A stretch of 64,000 bases of DNA from an uncultured Flavihumibacter sp. (lineage in GTDB: Bacteria > Bacteroidota > Bacteroidia > Chitinophagales > Chitinophagaceae), in NCBI GenBank assembly GCA_902168105.1, contig CABHOY010000041.1, forward strand, positions 372,001-436,000, given 5' to 3'. Made by a program: the position numbers and the translations under genes. This document shows, in pieces, positions 50,991-60,400 of this stretch (position 1 is the first letter of the stretch; every line of letters starts with the position of its first letter). The notes beneath the pieces were generated by a model. The model had not been told where the DNA came from. It did not search any database and worked only from the letters and a program-made list of their open reading frames with translations.

Positions 50991-52982
50991 ATGGGCAGGC
51001 TGGTATCAAGACGAAAGTTCATTTTCACGGCAGCTACAGGAGGCATAGGACTGGCAACAGGCAGCCTCAATCGCCTGGTGGCCGCAACCAGCCCATTTCC
51101 GGGTACTAAAGATGCTGGCCCCTTATTTTCCGCTACAGGAGAAGTCCCCGGTGATGATCTATATTCGCTTAGTAATACTCTTACAGCTACCTGGGCCAGT
51201 ACACTACTTGCCTTACAGGAAAAAGACACTCAGTCTGCCGACTATGGCGGGATCCGTTGCCCCAGCTATCATAACATTCACGGACGCGTAGGTGATACCA
51301 TTTATCCGTTTATGCATATGGCCCGCCGCACAGGCGACTCCCGTTACCTTGATGCTGCAGCGCTCCTTTTCCGTTGGATGGAAGCTAATGTTAGTCAGCC
51401 AGATGGTTCCTGGCTCAACGAGAAAAAAGACAGCTGGAAAGGTACCACTGTTTTTACAGTGATCGCCCTTTGTGACGCATTACAGTATCATGGCGATCTG
51501 ATGGACGCATCGTTTAAAAATGCTCTGCATGACAGGCTGCTTAAGGCTGGTGAGTTCATCGATAAGACCGTTACCATCGACTACGGAAATATCAATTATC
51601 CGATATCTGCATCCTATGCACTATCACTGCTGGGTACTATACATGACCAGCCGAAGTTCCGGGAAAAAGGAAAGCTACTTGCCCATCAATCGATGAAGTT
51701 CTTCTCCCGCAACAACCGCTTTGTTTTCGGCGAAGGCACACCCTATTATGAAGCTAGTAAAAAAGGGTGCTTTTCTGTAGATCTAGGGTACAATGTAGAA
51801 GAGTCGTTGCCCAACCTGGCCTTATATGGCTTGTTGAATAAAGATGAGGAAATACTGGAGATGGTCACGGCGTCTCTGCAAACACATATGGAATTCATGT
51901 TGCCTGATGGGGGCTGGGATAATAGTTGGGGCACGCGTAACTATAAATGGACCTACTGGGGTAGCCGCACCTCCGATGGATGCCAACCTGCTTATGCCTT
52001 GCTGGCCGACCGTGACGCCCGTTTTTACAGGGTGGCGTTAAAAAACACGCAGTTACTACAACAGTGTACTAACAATGGCCTCCTCCAGGGTGGCCCTCAT
52101 TATAGCAGTCACCAGGTACCCACAAGTGTACACCATACTTTCTGCCATATCAAAGCATTGACTACCATCCTTGACCATCAACGTTCAAACCATTCAACTG
52201 AGCAAACAACACCCAGGCAGGCATCTATCTCAGCGACTACTCTCCTTCCCCGGGAAACGGCTTACGGCCTGCGTTCCTTCGAAGACATCCTAACCTGGCT
52301 GGTTGCGACAGGAAAATTCAGGGCCACCGTAACGGGATACGACAGGGAATATAAAGCTATGCACAACGGGCATGCATCGGGCGGAGCACTCACCATGTTA
52401 TGGCATGAACAAACCGGGCCATTGCTGGTAGCTAGTATGAATGCTTACCAACTAGTAGAAAAGGGCAATATGCAGGCAGATACCGATCCATTATCAATGC
52501 CGCTAACCTTAAGGGCCGAACTGACAGTTAACGGTATCACTTATATGAATATATCCTGCCTGGACGCAATAATGAGCGCCAGCCAAACGGGTAACAGGAT
52601 CATTATACAAACTAGCTCGAGGCTGGTCGATCAGGATCAGAACGCCCCCCCGCAGGGCGCAGTGCATTGCCATACGGAGTATATATTTACACCAGAAAAG
52701 ATAAGTCTTTCGCTAAACTGCGATAAGGTACCGGTTGCTTATCAGCAGGATGTCCGCATTGTTGCTCCCGTGATCGCTGCATCAACGGAAACGGTACAGG
52801 TCGTGGACAACAAAAAGATCCGGATCCATAAAAACAAGTCCCTGCTCACCATAACAGCAGACCAGCCATTGAAGCGGTTACCTGTTACCGGCGACCGTAT
52901 TTTTAATTTCGTTCCCGGACTGGAAGCCGTACCTCTCGCCATCGCCGGACCAAAGGGTACAATTGTCCTGACAGTTGAGTAG
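50991..52982 (+). CDS. Tat-exported (alpha/alpha)-barrel-like protein, possibly carbohydrate-active
   Basis: A 663-residue protein beginning with a Tat-like signal (SRRKFIFTAATGGIGLATGS). The mature part up to about residue 400 has repeated helices with motifs such as YPFMHMARRTGDSRYLDAAA and WLNEKKDSWKGTTVFTVIAL, resembling the (alpha/alpha)6 toroid of lyases and glycosidases. The end is strand-rich (VHCHTEYIFTPEKISLSLNC). A role in polysaccharide or glycosaminoglycan breakdown is likely but no active site was identified. Confidence 0.7.
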   Translation: MGRLVSRRKFIFTAATGGIGLATGSLNRLVAATSPFPGTKDAGPLFSATGEVPGDDLYSLSNTLTATWASTLLALQEKDTQSADYGGIRCPSYHNIHGRVGDTIYPFMHMARRTGDSRYLDAAALLFRWMEANVSQPDGSWLNEKKDSWKGTTVFTVIALCDALQYHGDLMDASFKNALHDRLLKAGEFIDKTVTIDYGNINYPISASYALSLLGTIHDQPKFREKGKLLAHQSMKFFSRNNRFVFGEGTPYYEASKKGCFSVDLGYNVEESLPNLALYGLLNKDEEILEMVTASLQTHMEFMLPDGGWDNSWGTRNYKWTYWGSRTSDGCQPAYALLADRDARFYRVALKNTQLLQQCTNNGLLQGGPHYSSHQVPTSVHHTFCHIKALTTILDHQRSNHSTEQTTPRQASISATTLLPRETAYGLRSFEDILTWLVATGKFRATVTGYDREYKAMHNGHASGGALTMLWHEQTGPLLVASMNAYQLVEKGNMQADTDPLSMPLTLRAELTVNGITYMNISCLDAIMSASQTGNRIIIQTSSRLVDQDQNAPPQGAVHCHTEYIFTPEKISLSLNCDKVPVAYQQDVRIVAPVIAASTETVQVVDNKKIRIHKNKSLLTITADQPLKRLPVTGDRIFNFVPGLEAVPLAIAGPKGTIVLTVE

Positions 52983-53040
52983 TCAATATAAAGCCCACAA
53001 AAAGACGCCAATTGTAGAATACCACAACTATCATTCATGA

Positions 53041-53202
53041 AAGAAAAACTCAGGCTTGTATACAGATTGGTTCAACGAAAAAGAAGGGTACAAACGGCTC
53101 ATCAAAAGAGGATTTAAACACTTTATACTGGTTGGATATGATAGTTACCTGGAAGTGTTAGCAAAGGACGATATGACGTTCCAGCTGACCGATCTGTCAT
53201 AA
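53041..53202 (+). pseudogene. Coding-like fragment without a start codon
   Basis: A frame open from a TGA at 53038-53040 to a TAA at 53200-53202 reads YTDWFNEKEGYKRLIKRGFK then HFILVGYDSYLEVLAKDD. It looks like the C-terminal part of a small protein, but no ATG lies in frame upstream. It is probably a gene remnant. No family was recognised. Confidence 0.35.
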
Positions 53203-53227
53203 ACATCCTAATATTCAAAAAAAGCTC

Positions 53228-53416
53228 ATGAACGTAGCGGAAGCAATGAATACATACAATATCGCCCTATATACAATAAAGAACAAGGGATTTGATATAA
53301 CATTAGAACTATCCGAAGATAAAGAAGAGATCATCTCCTGGGTGGCAAGGAAAGGAGAGATAACCGTCTCGGCACATACGCCATTGGCTTTACTGGCTCT
53401 CACTTTTTCACTTTAA
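53228..53416 (+). CDS. 62-residue hypothetical protein
   Basis: A short protein beginning MNVAEAMNTYNIALYTIKNK and ending PLALLALTFSL. The pattern, an initial helix, strand GFDITLELSEDKEEIISWVA and a final '.PLALLAL' helix, resembles small uncharacterised Chitinophagaceae proteins that often occur singly. Its end overlaps the convergent DUF1801 gene by 17 bp, unusual but possible. Confidence 0.5.
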   Translation: MNVAEAMNTYNIALYTIKNKGFDITLELSEDKEEIISWVARKGEITVSAHTPLALLALTFSL

Positions 53417-53777
53417 CCATCTCTTCATTTTCTTTCTTCCTGAATTCAACGATCCCTTTTATAAATTCCAACGGCAGGGCTTCACTATTAGGCAGTTGAA
53501 TGGCAGATTTACTCACTTTATACCTGCTCAATTCTGTTTCAAACTTCTTTAGTAACGCCCCGCTAAATGGATAGGACAGTGAAATATGTTTAGCATATGC
53601 CGAATAATAGAGCAGATACCCTTTATATTTAAAACAAGGTATCTGATAACTTATTACTTCTTCCACCTCCGGCACTGCCCTGCGAATAATGGAACGAATA
53701 GATTGCATTCTCTCCTGCAATTCAGCAGGAAAGCCGCTTTGATACTCGTCTATTGTTTTATAATCAGTTTTAGCCAT
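53400..53777 (-). CDS. DUF1801 (YdhG-like) protein
   Basis: A 125-residue DUF1801 protein. The signature ISYQIPCFKYKGYLLYYSAY and the following HISLSYPFSGALLKKFE, then YKVSKSAIQLPNSEALPLEF are diagnostic. The fold is frataxin-like, and the family is often annotated as iron chaperone, but function is uncertain. It is likely monocistronic. Confidence 0.9.
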   Translation of the reverse strand: MAKTDYKTIDEYQSGFPAELQERMQSIRSIIRRAVPEVEEVISYQIPCFKYKGYLLYYSAYAKHISLSYPFSGALLKKFETELSRYKVSKSAIQLPNSEALPLEFIKGIVEFRKKENEEMVKVKK

Positions 53778-53912
53778 GGTAAAAAGGGTTTAACGTTATG
53801 TTACTAACAGGTGAACAACATATTCCCTCTGCCAGTTTCATGGCACGAAAATACGGGCATATGAATAAAATCATACATCCTGTAAACGACATTTTGAGGG
53901 GGTATTTGCGAC

Positions 53913-55922
53913 TTACTGCGAATCCCCGTCAGCCTTTTCCTGAAATGCATCTATTAACGCTTTCGCTTCCTCGGATGAGATAATTGAAACACAGCCGTGG
54001 CGTGCTGCAGGCGGGAACTGTACATCTTCCTCAACCTTCCAGTGCAGCAGGTCCGGTGAATAAGAAGCACCGAAGCGATCAGTCATACAGTAATCATATA
54101 ACAACAACCAACCTTTTTTATTCGGATCTTTTATGGCCGTAGGACCTTCGGTAATTACAGGAACGATCTGCCCATTATTTAACGGCCCTTCAATAACCTT
54201 ATAAGGCCCATAAACATTTGTGGAGATAGCTACCCTTATAGCGCGTCTTTCGCCCGTCTTTGAGCCAAACTCCTCCTCCTTATGAAACAGATAATACTTT
54301 CCCTGATGTTCCAGCAATGTACCGTCTATCACTGAATATGGAGGCTCAAAAAATACTTTTGCGGGTGAGAATACCTTCCAGTCGCGGGTCGTACAATACC
54401 ACAACCTGCTTTTCTTCCAGCCGGCATCTTCAAATGAAGAGGACCAGATCAAAATATACTCTTTGGCTTTTTTATCATAAAACCATTCAGGCGCCCATAT
54501 ATTCCGGGCAAGTAAAGCGCCTGATTCATTTCTTACATCTTTCATCAAAGGCAACGATCCCTCTACCTGCCAATGGATCAGATCCGGTGAAGTTAAATAA
54601 AGGCAACTGGGGCCGACCTTTTCCCGGTCCTTACCGCCACCGCCCGTTGATAATATCCGCCATAATCCGTCAGGTCCACGACGTACATAAGGATCACGCA
54701 CATGCTGATCCCATACAGGCTTATTATCGTTTAACGGCGTCCAATGGCGCCCGTCATTAGATAAAGCCATATGCATCTTTTCCAACAACATGGGGTTCGG
54801 CAATGGCACTTCGACGGTATTCCCTTTTGCATCAATTTCTATACGTGTTGGATAACGCTGACGGAAGTAGGTTAGCAACCAGACCTTCTTACCTGCCTCA
54901 ATTTTAAAACCTTTCTGATCTGTAGTTTTAACTGATCCGGCTTCGGATGATACCTCCGGAGTAAACATCTCATTTTCCCACTTCACGCGCATATTAGACA
55001 AGTACCAGGACTTTCCATCTCCGGTATTATTGCCTTGAAAAAACAGGTAATATTTTCCATCTTTTGACTTAAATATATCCGGATGTCCTGACTCGCTATG
55101 ATTCCACGTTCCCTCTTTCCCATTTGTCAGAAAAGGCTTTTCTGAGATACGCTTCCAGTGGATGCCGTCTTTACTTTCCGCCAGGCCGATCTGCTGCGGA
55201 ACATTATTATAGCTGCCTGCATAAAACATGTATAACAGGCCATTTTTTTCAATCACGGAAGCAGCCTCTATACATTTGCCTTCCCAGGGTAGTTCCGGTT
55301 TCAATATAGTGCCATCATAAGCCTGCTTCCAATCTGTTCTTGAGAAGTCAGTACCCGCGGGAGCTGTTGCAACGCCTTGCATCTGCACCTCGCCTTGAGG
55401 GTCCCGTGTGGCGAAGTAGAGGAAATACTGACCTTTATAGAATGTGACTTCCGCGTCAATGGCCCTGCCGCTAGTCCAATCGCCTGTTGGCCTGAATACC
55501 GGATTACTGCTGTTCTTTACAAAATGAACACCATCGGTAGAGTAAGCATGGCAGATGGCGTCTTTAGGGCCATTGCCATAAGTTTGATAAAAGAGGTGTA
55601 CCGTGTCATTACGCACCAATGCTCCCGGCGCACATAAACCATTCTTCTCGTATGCTTCGTCTCCATTCAACTCTCCTACCTTTTGCCAGTCCACCAGGTT
55701 ATCGCTCTGTGCGATACCGATATGCCAACCAGCTCCACCCTTACCAGGTATGGAATAATACATCCAGTATTTATTCTTAAACTGTACGATTTTCGGGTCT
55801 TTAGCGATGGGTTTCCCTGAGGACGTATCGGTAAAATACATTTGTGGCTTTTCCTGTGCTAACAGAGCTTTAGGTAAAAGAAGCACAATGCTTGTGATCA
55901 TAACGAGATAACGGAACTGCAT
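53913..55922 (-). CDS. Secreted two-domain beta-propeller glycoside-hydrolase-like protein (GH43-like)
   Basis: A 669-residue exported protein. ATG 55922 (MQFRYLVMITSIVLLLPKAL) is preferred; 55931 adds three residues. Two five-bladed propeller domains lie in tandem. The first contains DPKIVQFKNKYWMYYSIPGK and GRAIDAEVTFYKGQYFLYFA; the second contains VRDPYVRRGPDGLWRI and SVIDGTLLEHQGKYYLF. The DPK..YWMYYS, DAEV and DG(T) positions fit the GH43/GH117-type acid residues. It probably acts on plant or algal oligosaccharides. Confidence 0.8.
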   Translation of the reverse strand: MQFRYLVMITSIVLLLPKALLAQEKPQMYFTDTSSGKPIAKDPKIVQFKNKYWMYYSIPGKGGAGWHIGIAQSDNLVDWQKVGELNGDEAYEKNGLCAPGALVRNDTVHLFYQTYGNGPKDAICHAYSTDGVHFVKNSSNPVFRPTGDWTSGRAIDAEVTFYKGQYFLYFATRDPQGEVQMQGVATAPAGTDFSRTDWKQAYDGTILKPELPWEGKCIEAASVIEKNGLLYMFYAGSYNNVPQQIGLAESKDGIHWKRISEKPFLTNGKEGTWNHSESGHPDIFKSKDGKYYLFFQGNNTGDGKSWYLSNMRVKWENEMFTPEVSSEAGSVKTTDQKGFKIEAGKKVWLLTYFRQRYPTRIEIDAKGNTVEVPLPNPMLLEKMHMALSNDGRHWTPLNDNKPVWDQHVRDPYVRRGPDGLWRILSTGGGGKDREKVGPSCLYLTSPDLIHWQVEGSLPLMKDVRNESGALLARNIWAPEWFYDKKAKEYILIWSSSFEDAGWKKSRLWYCTTRDWKVFSPAKVFFEPPYSVIDGTLLEHQGKYYLFHKEEEFGSKTGERRAIRVAISTNVYGPYKVIEGPLNNGQIVPVITEGPTAIKDPNKKGWLLLYDYCMTDRFGASYSPDLLHWKVEEDVQFPPAARHGCVSIISSEEAKALIDAFQEKADGDSQ

Positions 55923-56106
55923 GTCAATCATATTTAGTCGGAAACGGTAAACTTAATAATCATTTGTGTTATTTTTTATTCTTTTCTAACAAGACAAAAA
56001 CACCAGCTCCTGCCTTGAGGAATTGTATATATCAGAATAAATTATAAATTTATATCTCCATTACAAGGCAAGAAAAGCTGGAATATATTAAACTACGATA
56101 AAGTAC

Positions 56107-56517
56107 ATGTACGAACTTTCACAAATACTGCATTTTGTAAAGGATCAAACGGGTGCAGACGAAGTGTTTGAAAATAGTGATATTAATGAAGACCTGGGCT
56201 GTGATGGAGATGATTTTGATGAACTGATCGCCAATTTTTCCAGAGAATTCAATGTTGACCTATCGGCATACGTTTGGTATTTCCACTGTGCCGACGAAGG
56301 AGACATTGGAGGCTGGTCCATATTTCCCCCACCCAATGAAAGAATTAAACACATTCCCGTAACTCCGTTGATGCTACTTGAATTTGCTCAAAAGGGCAAA
56401 TGGGATTTAAATTACCCCGAACATAAGGTTCCCAAAAGGCGATATGACCTGATCACAAATCTGATAATAATTATAGTGGTTTTAAGTCTGAGCATTTACA
56501 AGTGTGCACGCAAATAA
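56107..56517 (+). CDS. DUF1493 family protein with C-terminal membrane anchor
   Basis: A 136-residue protein. The N-terminal 110 residues are DUF1493, an acyl-carrier-protein-like fold (NSDINEDLGCDGDDFDELIA, where the family often lacks the phosphopantetheine Ser). The last 20 residues (LITNLIIIIVVLSLSIYKCA) form a membrane helix, so it is tail-anchored. Its function is unknown. Confidence 0.8.
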   Translation: MYELSQILHFVKDQTGADEVFENSDINEDLGCDGDDFDELIANFSREFNVDLSAYVWYFHCADEGDIGGWSIFPPPNERIKHIPVTPLMLLEFAQKGKWDLNYPEHKVPKRRYDLITNLIIIIVVLSLSIYKCARK

Positions 56518-56582
56518 ACCAATGCTCAATCAGCATTGGTAACCCAAACCGGAAGGGATTGCTTTATAGCAAAGACCTGTCT

Positions 56583-57032
56583 TTATTTAGCCTTAGGCGT
56601 CTTTTCTGTTTTCCATTTAATAACATGGTACACAGCTCTTGTCGTTCCCACATTTTTAATACCATGCAACTGATTAGACGCCTGGAAGATAACAGAGCCA
56701 GGGCCAACACGTTTAGTGATGCCATTTACAGTCGATTCAACCGTCCCCTCTTTTATAATGATCAGCTCTTCGTCAGGATGTTGATGTGGCGGATGTGGTG
56801 CTTCTCCGGGGTTCAGCGTCGTTACATGCAATTCCAGTTCGTCCAGCGTTGGTGTAGCTGACTGAAGAAACTGACGCACTTCTCCTGTTTTAGTAGGCTT
56901 GGCTTTAATGTCGTTCCAATCGTATATGGTAGACGATAAAGGTGGTTGCTGGTCTTTATGTGCAATAATGGCCATTGGGATGCACATTACCACTGCGGTG
57001 ATGCAGATGAAAGTTATCTCTCTTTTTGTCAT
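56583..57032 (-). CDS. Cupin-domain protein, membrane-anchored or exported
   Basis: A 149-residue protein. ATG 57032 begins a hydrophobic segment (ITFICITAVVMCIPMAIIAH). A single conserved cupin follows: PHPPHQHPDEELIIIKEGTV with the metal-binding HxH(x)nE, then a second motif SVIFQASNQLHGIKNVG with its His. Small cupins of this type bind a metal and may be enzymes or sensors. An upstream start at 57071 would add a less likely extension. Confidence 0.8.
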   Translation of the reverse strand: MTKREITFICITAVVMCIPMAIIAHKDQQPPLSSTIYDWNDIKAKPTKTGEVRQFLQSATPTLDELELHVTTLNPGEAPHPPHQHPDEELIIIKEGTVESTVNGITKRVGPGSVIFQASNQLHGIKNVGTTRAVYHVIKWKTEKTPKAK

Positions 57033-57153
57033 TGTAAATGGTTTAGGTGAACTTAATTTACAAAACTTCATTCATATATTTTACAGGCATTCTGTATGCC
57101 TCAACTTTTATCTTGTTATCATTCATTTCACATAACAATTTCCAATTGTCGTT

Positions 57154-57161
57154 TATATTTG
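57154..57161 (+). promoter_or_regulatory. -7 promoter box TATATTTG
   Basis: An exact TAnnTTTG match on the plus strand, 18 bp before the short leader frame at 57180. Confidence 0.55.
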
Positions 57162-57179
57162 CGCGATTAAATCCTTTTT

Positions 57180-57245
57180 ATGCCTCAATTTGAACTACCC
57201 TATTTCGGAGCAAACGCAGGAAAAGCTTCAGGTGAAATGGCCTGA
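57180..57245 (+). CDS. Possible 21-residue leader peptide
   Basis: A 21-codon frame (MPQFELPYFGANAGKASGEM plus one residue) begins 18 bp after an exact promoter box. Its last codons lie inside the hairpin at 57220-57253. That layout suits a short transcript or a leader controlling the toxin-complex gene 219 bp downstream, but the frame may be chance. Confidence 0.35.
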   Translation: MPQFELPYFGANAGKASGEMA

Positions 57246-57253
57246 AGCTTTTC
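57220..57253 (+). terminator. 13-bp stem hairpin
   Basis: GAAAAGCTTCAGG and CCTGAAGCTTTTC pair perfectly across an 8-nt loop, followed by ATTTATCC. A terminator or attenuator between the promoter at 57154 and the toxin-complex gene. Confidence 0.7.
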
Positions 57254-57463
57254 ATTTATCCACCACTAAATATATATACTAACCGGCTACTAGCGATTTA
57301 ACTAAACCAGGCATTGTGAAAACTACCTCGATCTTATTTATTTGGCAAATTAAACTACTCATCGTAATTTTAGTATCAGTGATAGGTAACTAGCCATAGA
57401 AGAACGAGTTACACCCCAACAACTAATAGCCATATTTACTTACCCCAAAAACACACGCCTTTT

Positions 57464-60400
57464 ATGTTTGAGGACATAAATAAAAGGAATTCGTCTGTCC
57501 CATCGTCTCAAAATACCAACAATGAACCTGTAAACACTGCTTTGGAAAAACCGCAGCAATCCGGCGCGTCCCAGAGTATACAACTGCAGATTCCACAGGT
57601 AAACCTTCCAAAAGGAGGCGGGGCTCTTAAGTCTATCGATGAGAAGTTCGAAGTGAACGGCGCCAACGGTACCGCTTCATTCAGCATACCCATTCCCTTC
57701 TCTCCTGCCAGAAATGGATTCGTTCCTACAATGGGCCTATCCTACAATTCCGGTAGCGGCAATACGGTCTTCGGTCTTGGATGGACCTGTGACGTACCCG
57801 CCATACAACGCCGAACGGACAAGCAATTGCCCACATACACTGATGAGGATATCTTCATCTTTTCCGGAATGGAAGACCTGGTACCCGAGCTGGTATACAA
57901 TGTTGACAAGTGGGAGCCCAGGATCACCGTTACTGGCGACTACACCATCAAAACATACCGTCCCCGTACAGAGGGCAGCTTCTCCCGTATTGAACAGATC
58001 ACGCATCCGGATAAAGGCGTATACTGGAAGGTCACTACACGTAATAACATCACTACCATCTTTGGTCGCAACAGTAACCACCGGCTGGTCCATCCCCATC
58101 ATCCGGAGAAAGTCTTCAAATGGCTGGCGGAGTTCAGCTTCGATTGTATGGGTAACTGGATCATATATGAATATGAGCCGGAGAACAGGGATAACGTCCC
58201 GAACTCCTCACATGAAAAGAACAGGCTGGCCCCCGCTATACAACCTTTCTCCAACAGCTATCTCAAAAGAGTGAAATACGCGAACAGGGCGCCTTATTAC
58301 ATAAACCCTGCTGATGTATATGATCCGCAACCGCCGGATGATGAACGCTACTTCTTTGAGCTGGTGTTCGACTACGGCGAACATGATACGGATACACCAC
58401 GGCCTGTGCCTGATACTACATGGCCATGCAGGGACGATCCTTTCTCAGATCATCGTGCAGGCTTTGAGGTCCGCACCTACCGCCTCTGCCGCCGTATGCT
58501 GATCTTTCACTATTTTGAAGAACTGGGGAATGACGCCTGTCTTGTACGTTCCCTCGATCTCACACATAAAGGTTCATCTATCAATAACAGCGGACAACAT
58601 GAGCTGACCTACCTTTCTGCTGTCACCCAATCCGGTTATATCCGCAACAATAACACCTACTCTAAAAGATCATTCCCTCCGCTGGAATTCGAATACCAGG
58701 AATTACAATGGAACAGGAACATCCGCACCGTGTCACCCGAAAGTACTGTGCATATGCCCGCAGGTATCAGCAGCGCCTACCAGTGGGTAGACCTCTACAA
58801 TGAAGGTATCTCAGGCATCCTCTCAGAACAGGGGAACGGATGGTACTATAAAAGCAATCTGGGAGATGTCGATGAACTGCAGGAAGTAAAATTCTCCCGC
58901 GCCAGTCCAGTCATTCCCAAACCTTCTTTTCTCGGCATCCAGGCTGGCACACTCACCATACAGGACCTCGATGGTAACGGCAGCAAACAGGTAGTTGTTA
59001 ATTCTGAGGGCTTACAAGGCTATTTTCAGCTGTCCGACAACCAAGAATGGTTACCATTCCGCCCCTTCGAACAAAGGGCTAATATAAGGCCGAAAGACCC
59101 CAATATCCGTCTATTTGATGTGGATGGCGACGGACTACCGGATATCGTGATGAGCGAAGACAATGTTTTCTCCTGGTTCCCATCCAAAGGCACCAAAGGA
59201 TATGATACCCGCAGGAACGCCTTCAAACCTCTCGATGAAGAGCAGGGCGCTGCCATCGTATTCTCTGATCCCCTGCAATGCATCTTCCTCTCCGATATGA
59301 CCGGAGACGGCCTTACTGACATTGTCAGGGTACGCAACGGGGAAGTATGCTACTGGCCTAATACCGGCTACGGGAACTTTGGCGCCAAGGTAACTATGAG
59401 CAATGCGCCTGTATTTGACCAACCTGATAATTTTAACCCGGCATTCGTGCAACTGGCCGACGTCAGCGGTACCGGCGTCAGTGATATCATTTACCTGGGC
59501 AGGAACAGCTTCCGCGCTTTCCTTAATTTGAGCGGTAACGCCTGGAGTGATGCGCATGAAATAGATCCTTTCTTCCGCATCAGCAAACCGGGACAACTTG
59601 CCGTTATAGACCTGCTGGGCACAGGTACCGCATGTATCGTATGGTCATCCGATCTTCCCGGCGATAGCCAGGCCCCTATGCGATACATAGACCTCATGGA
59701 CAGCAGAAAGCCGCACCTCCTGACCAAATACAAAAACAACCTGGGAAAGGAAACAGCTGTCAGTTATAAGAGCTCCACCTGGTTCTATCTGAAAGACAAA
59801 CAGGAAGGAACGCCCTGGATCACCCGGTTACCTTTCCCTGTGCATGTGGTACATAAAACACAACTGGAAGATAAGATCAGTAACTCGAAGTTCAGTAGTG
59901 AATACCACTACCATCATGGTTACTATGATCATGCAGAACGCGAATTCCGGGGCTTCGGTAAGGTAGAACAGATCGATTCTGATCTTTATGCCACCTGGCG
60001 GAAGAACAATACAGGCACGCAACTGGAACCTTCAGAAACACTGTTCCAGCAACCCGTACTTACAAGAACATGGTATCATACCGGCGCATTCATCAACCGT
60101 GAAAAGATCCTGTCACAATACGAACAGGAATACTGGTACAACATCCTGGAACAGAAAGGTTTTCCTGTCGCCACTACGGAGCCTTCCCTGCCGGATGCAC
60201 TCATTACCATCGCAGGCAATCTCGCACCACAGGTCACTGCGCTTAGCACAGAAGAATACAGGGAAGCCTTGCGCATCTGTAAAGGTATGATGCTGCGACA
60301 GGAAGTATTCTCCCTGGATACGCCACTCTTAAATCCGACCAACGATGAAATAAGAAGGGGCCTCACTCCTTTCTACACCGCGACACATAACTGTCACATT

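Noticed and set aside
57714..58274. 186-residue plus-strand frame within the toxin-complex gene
   Set aside because: Out-of-frame reading of the Tc coding sequence; the main frame continues uninterrupted across it.
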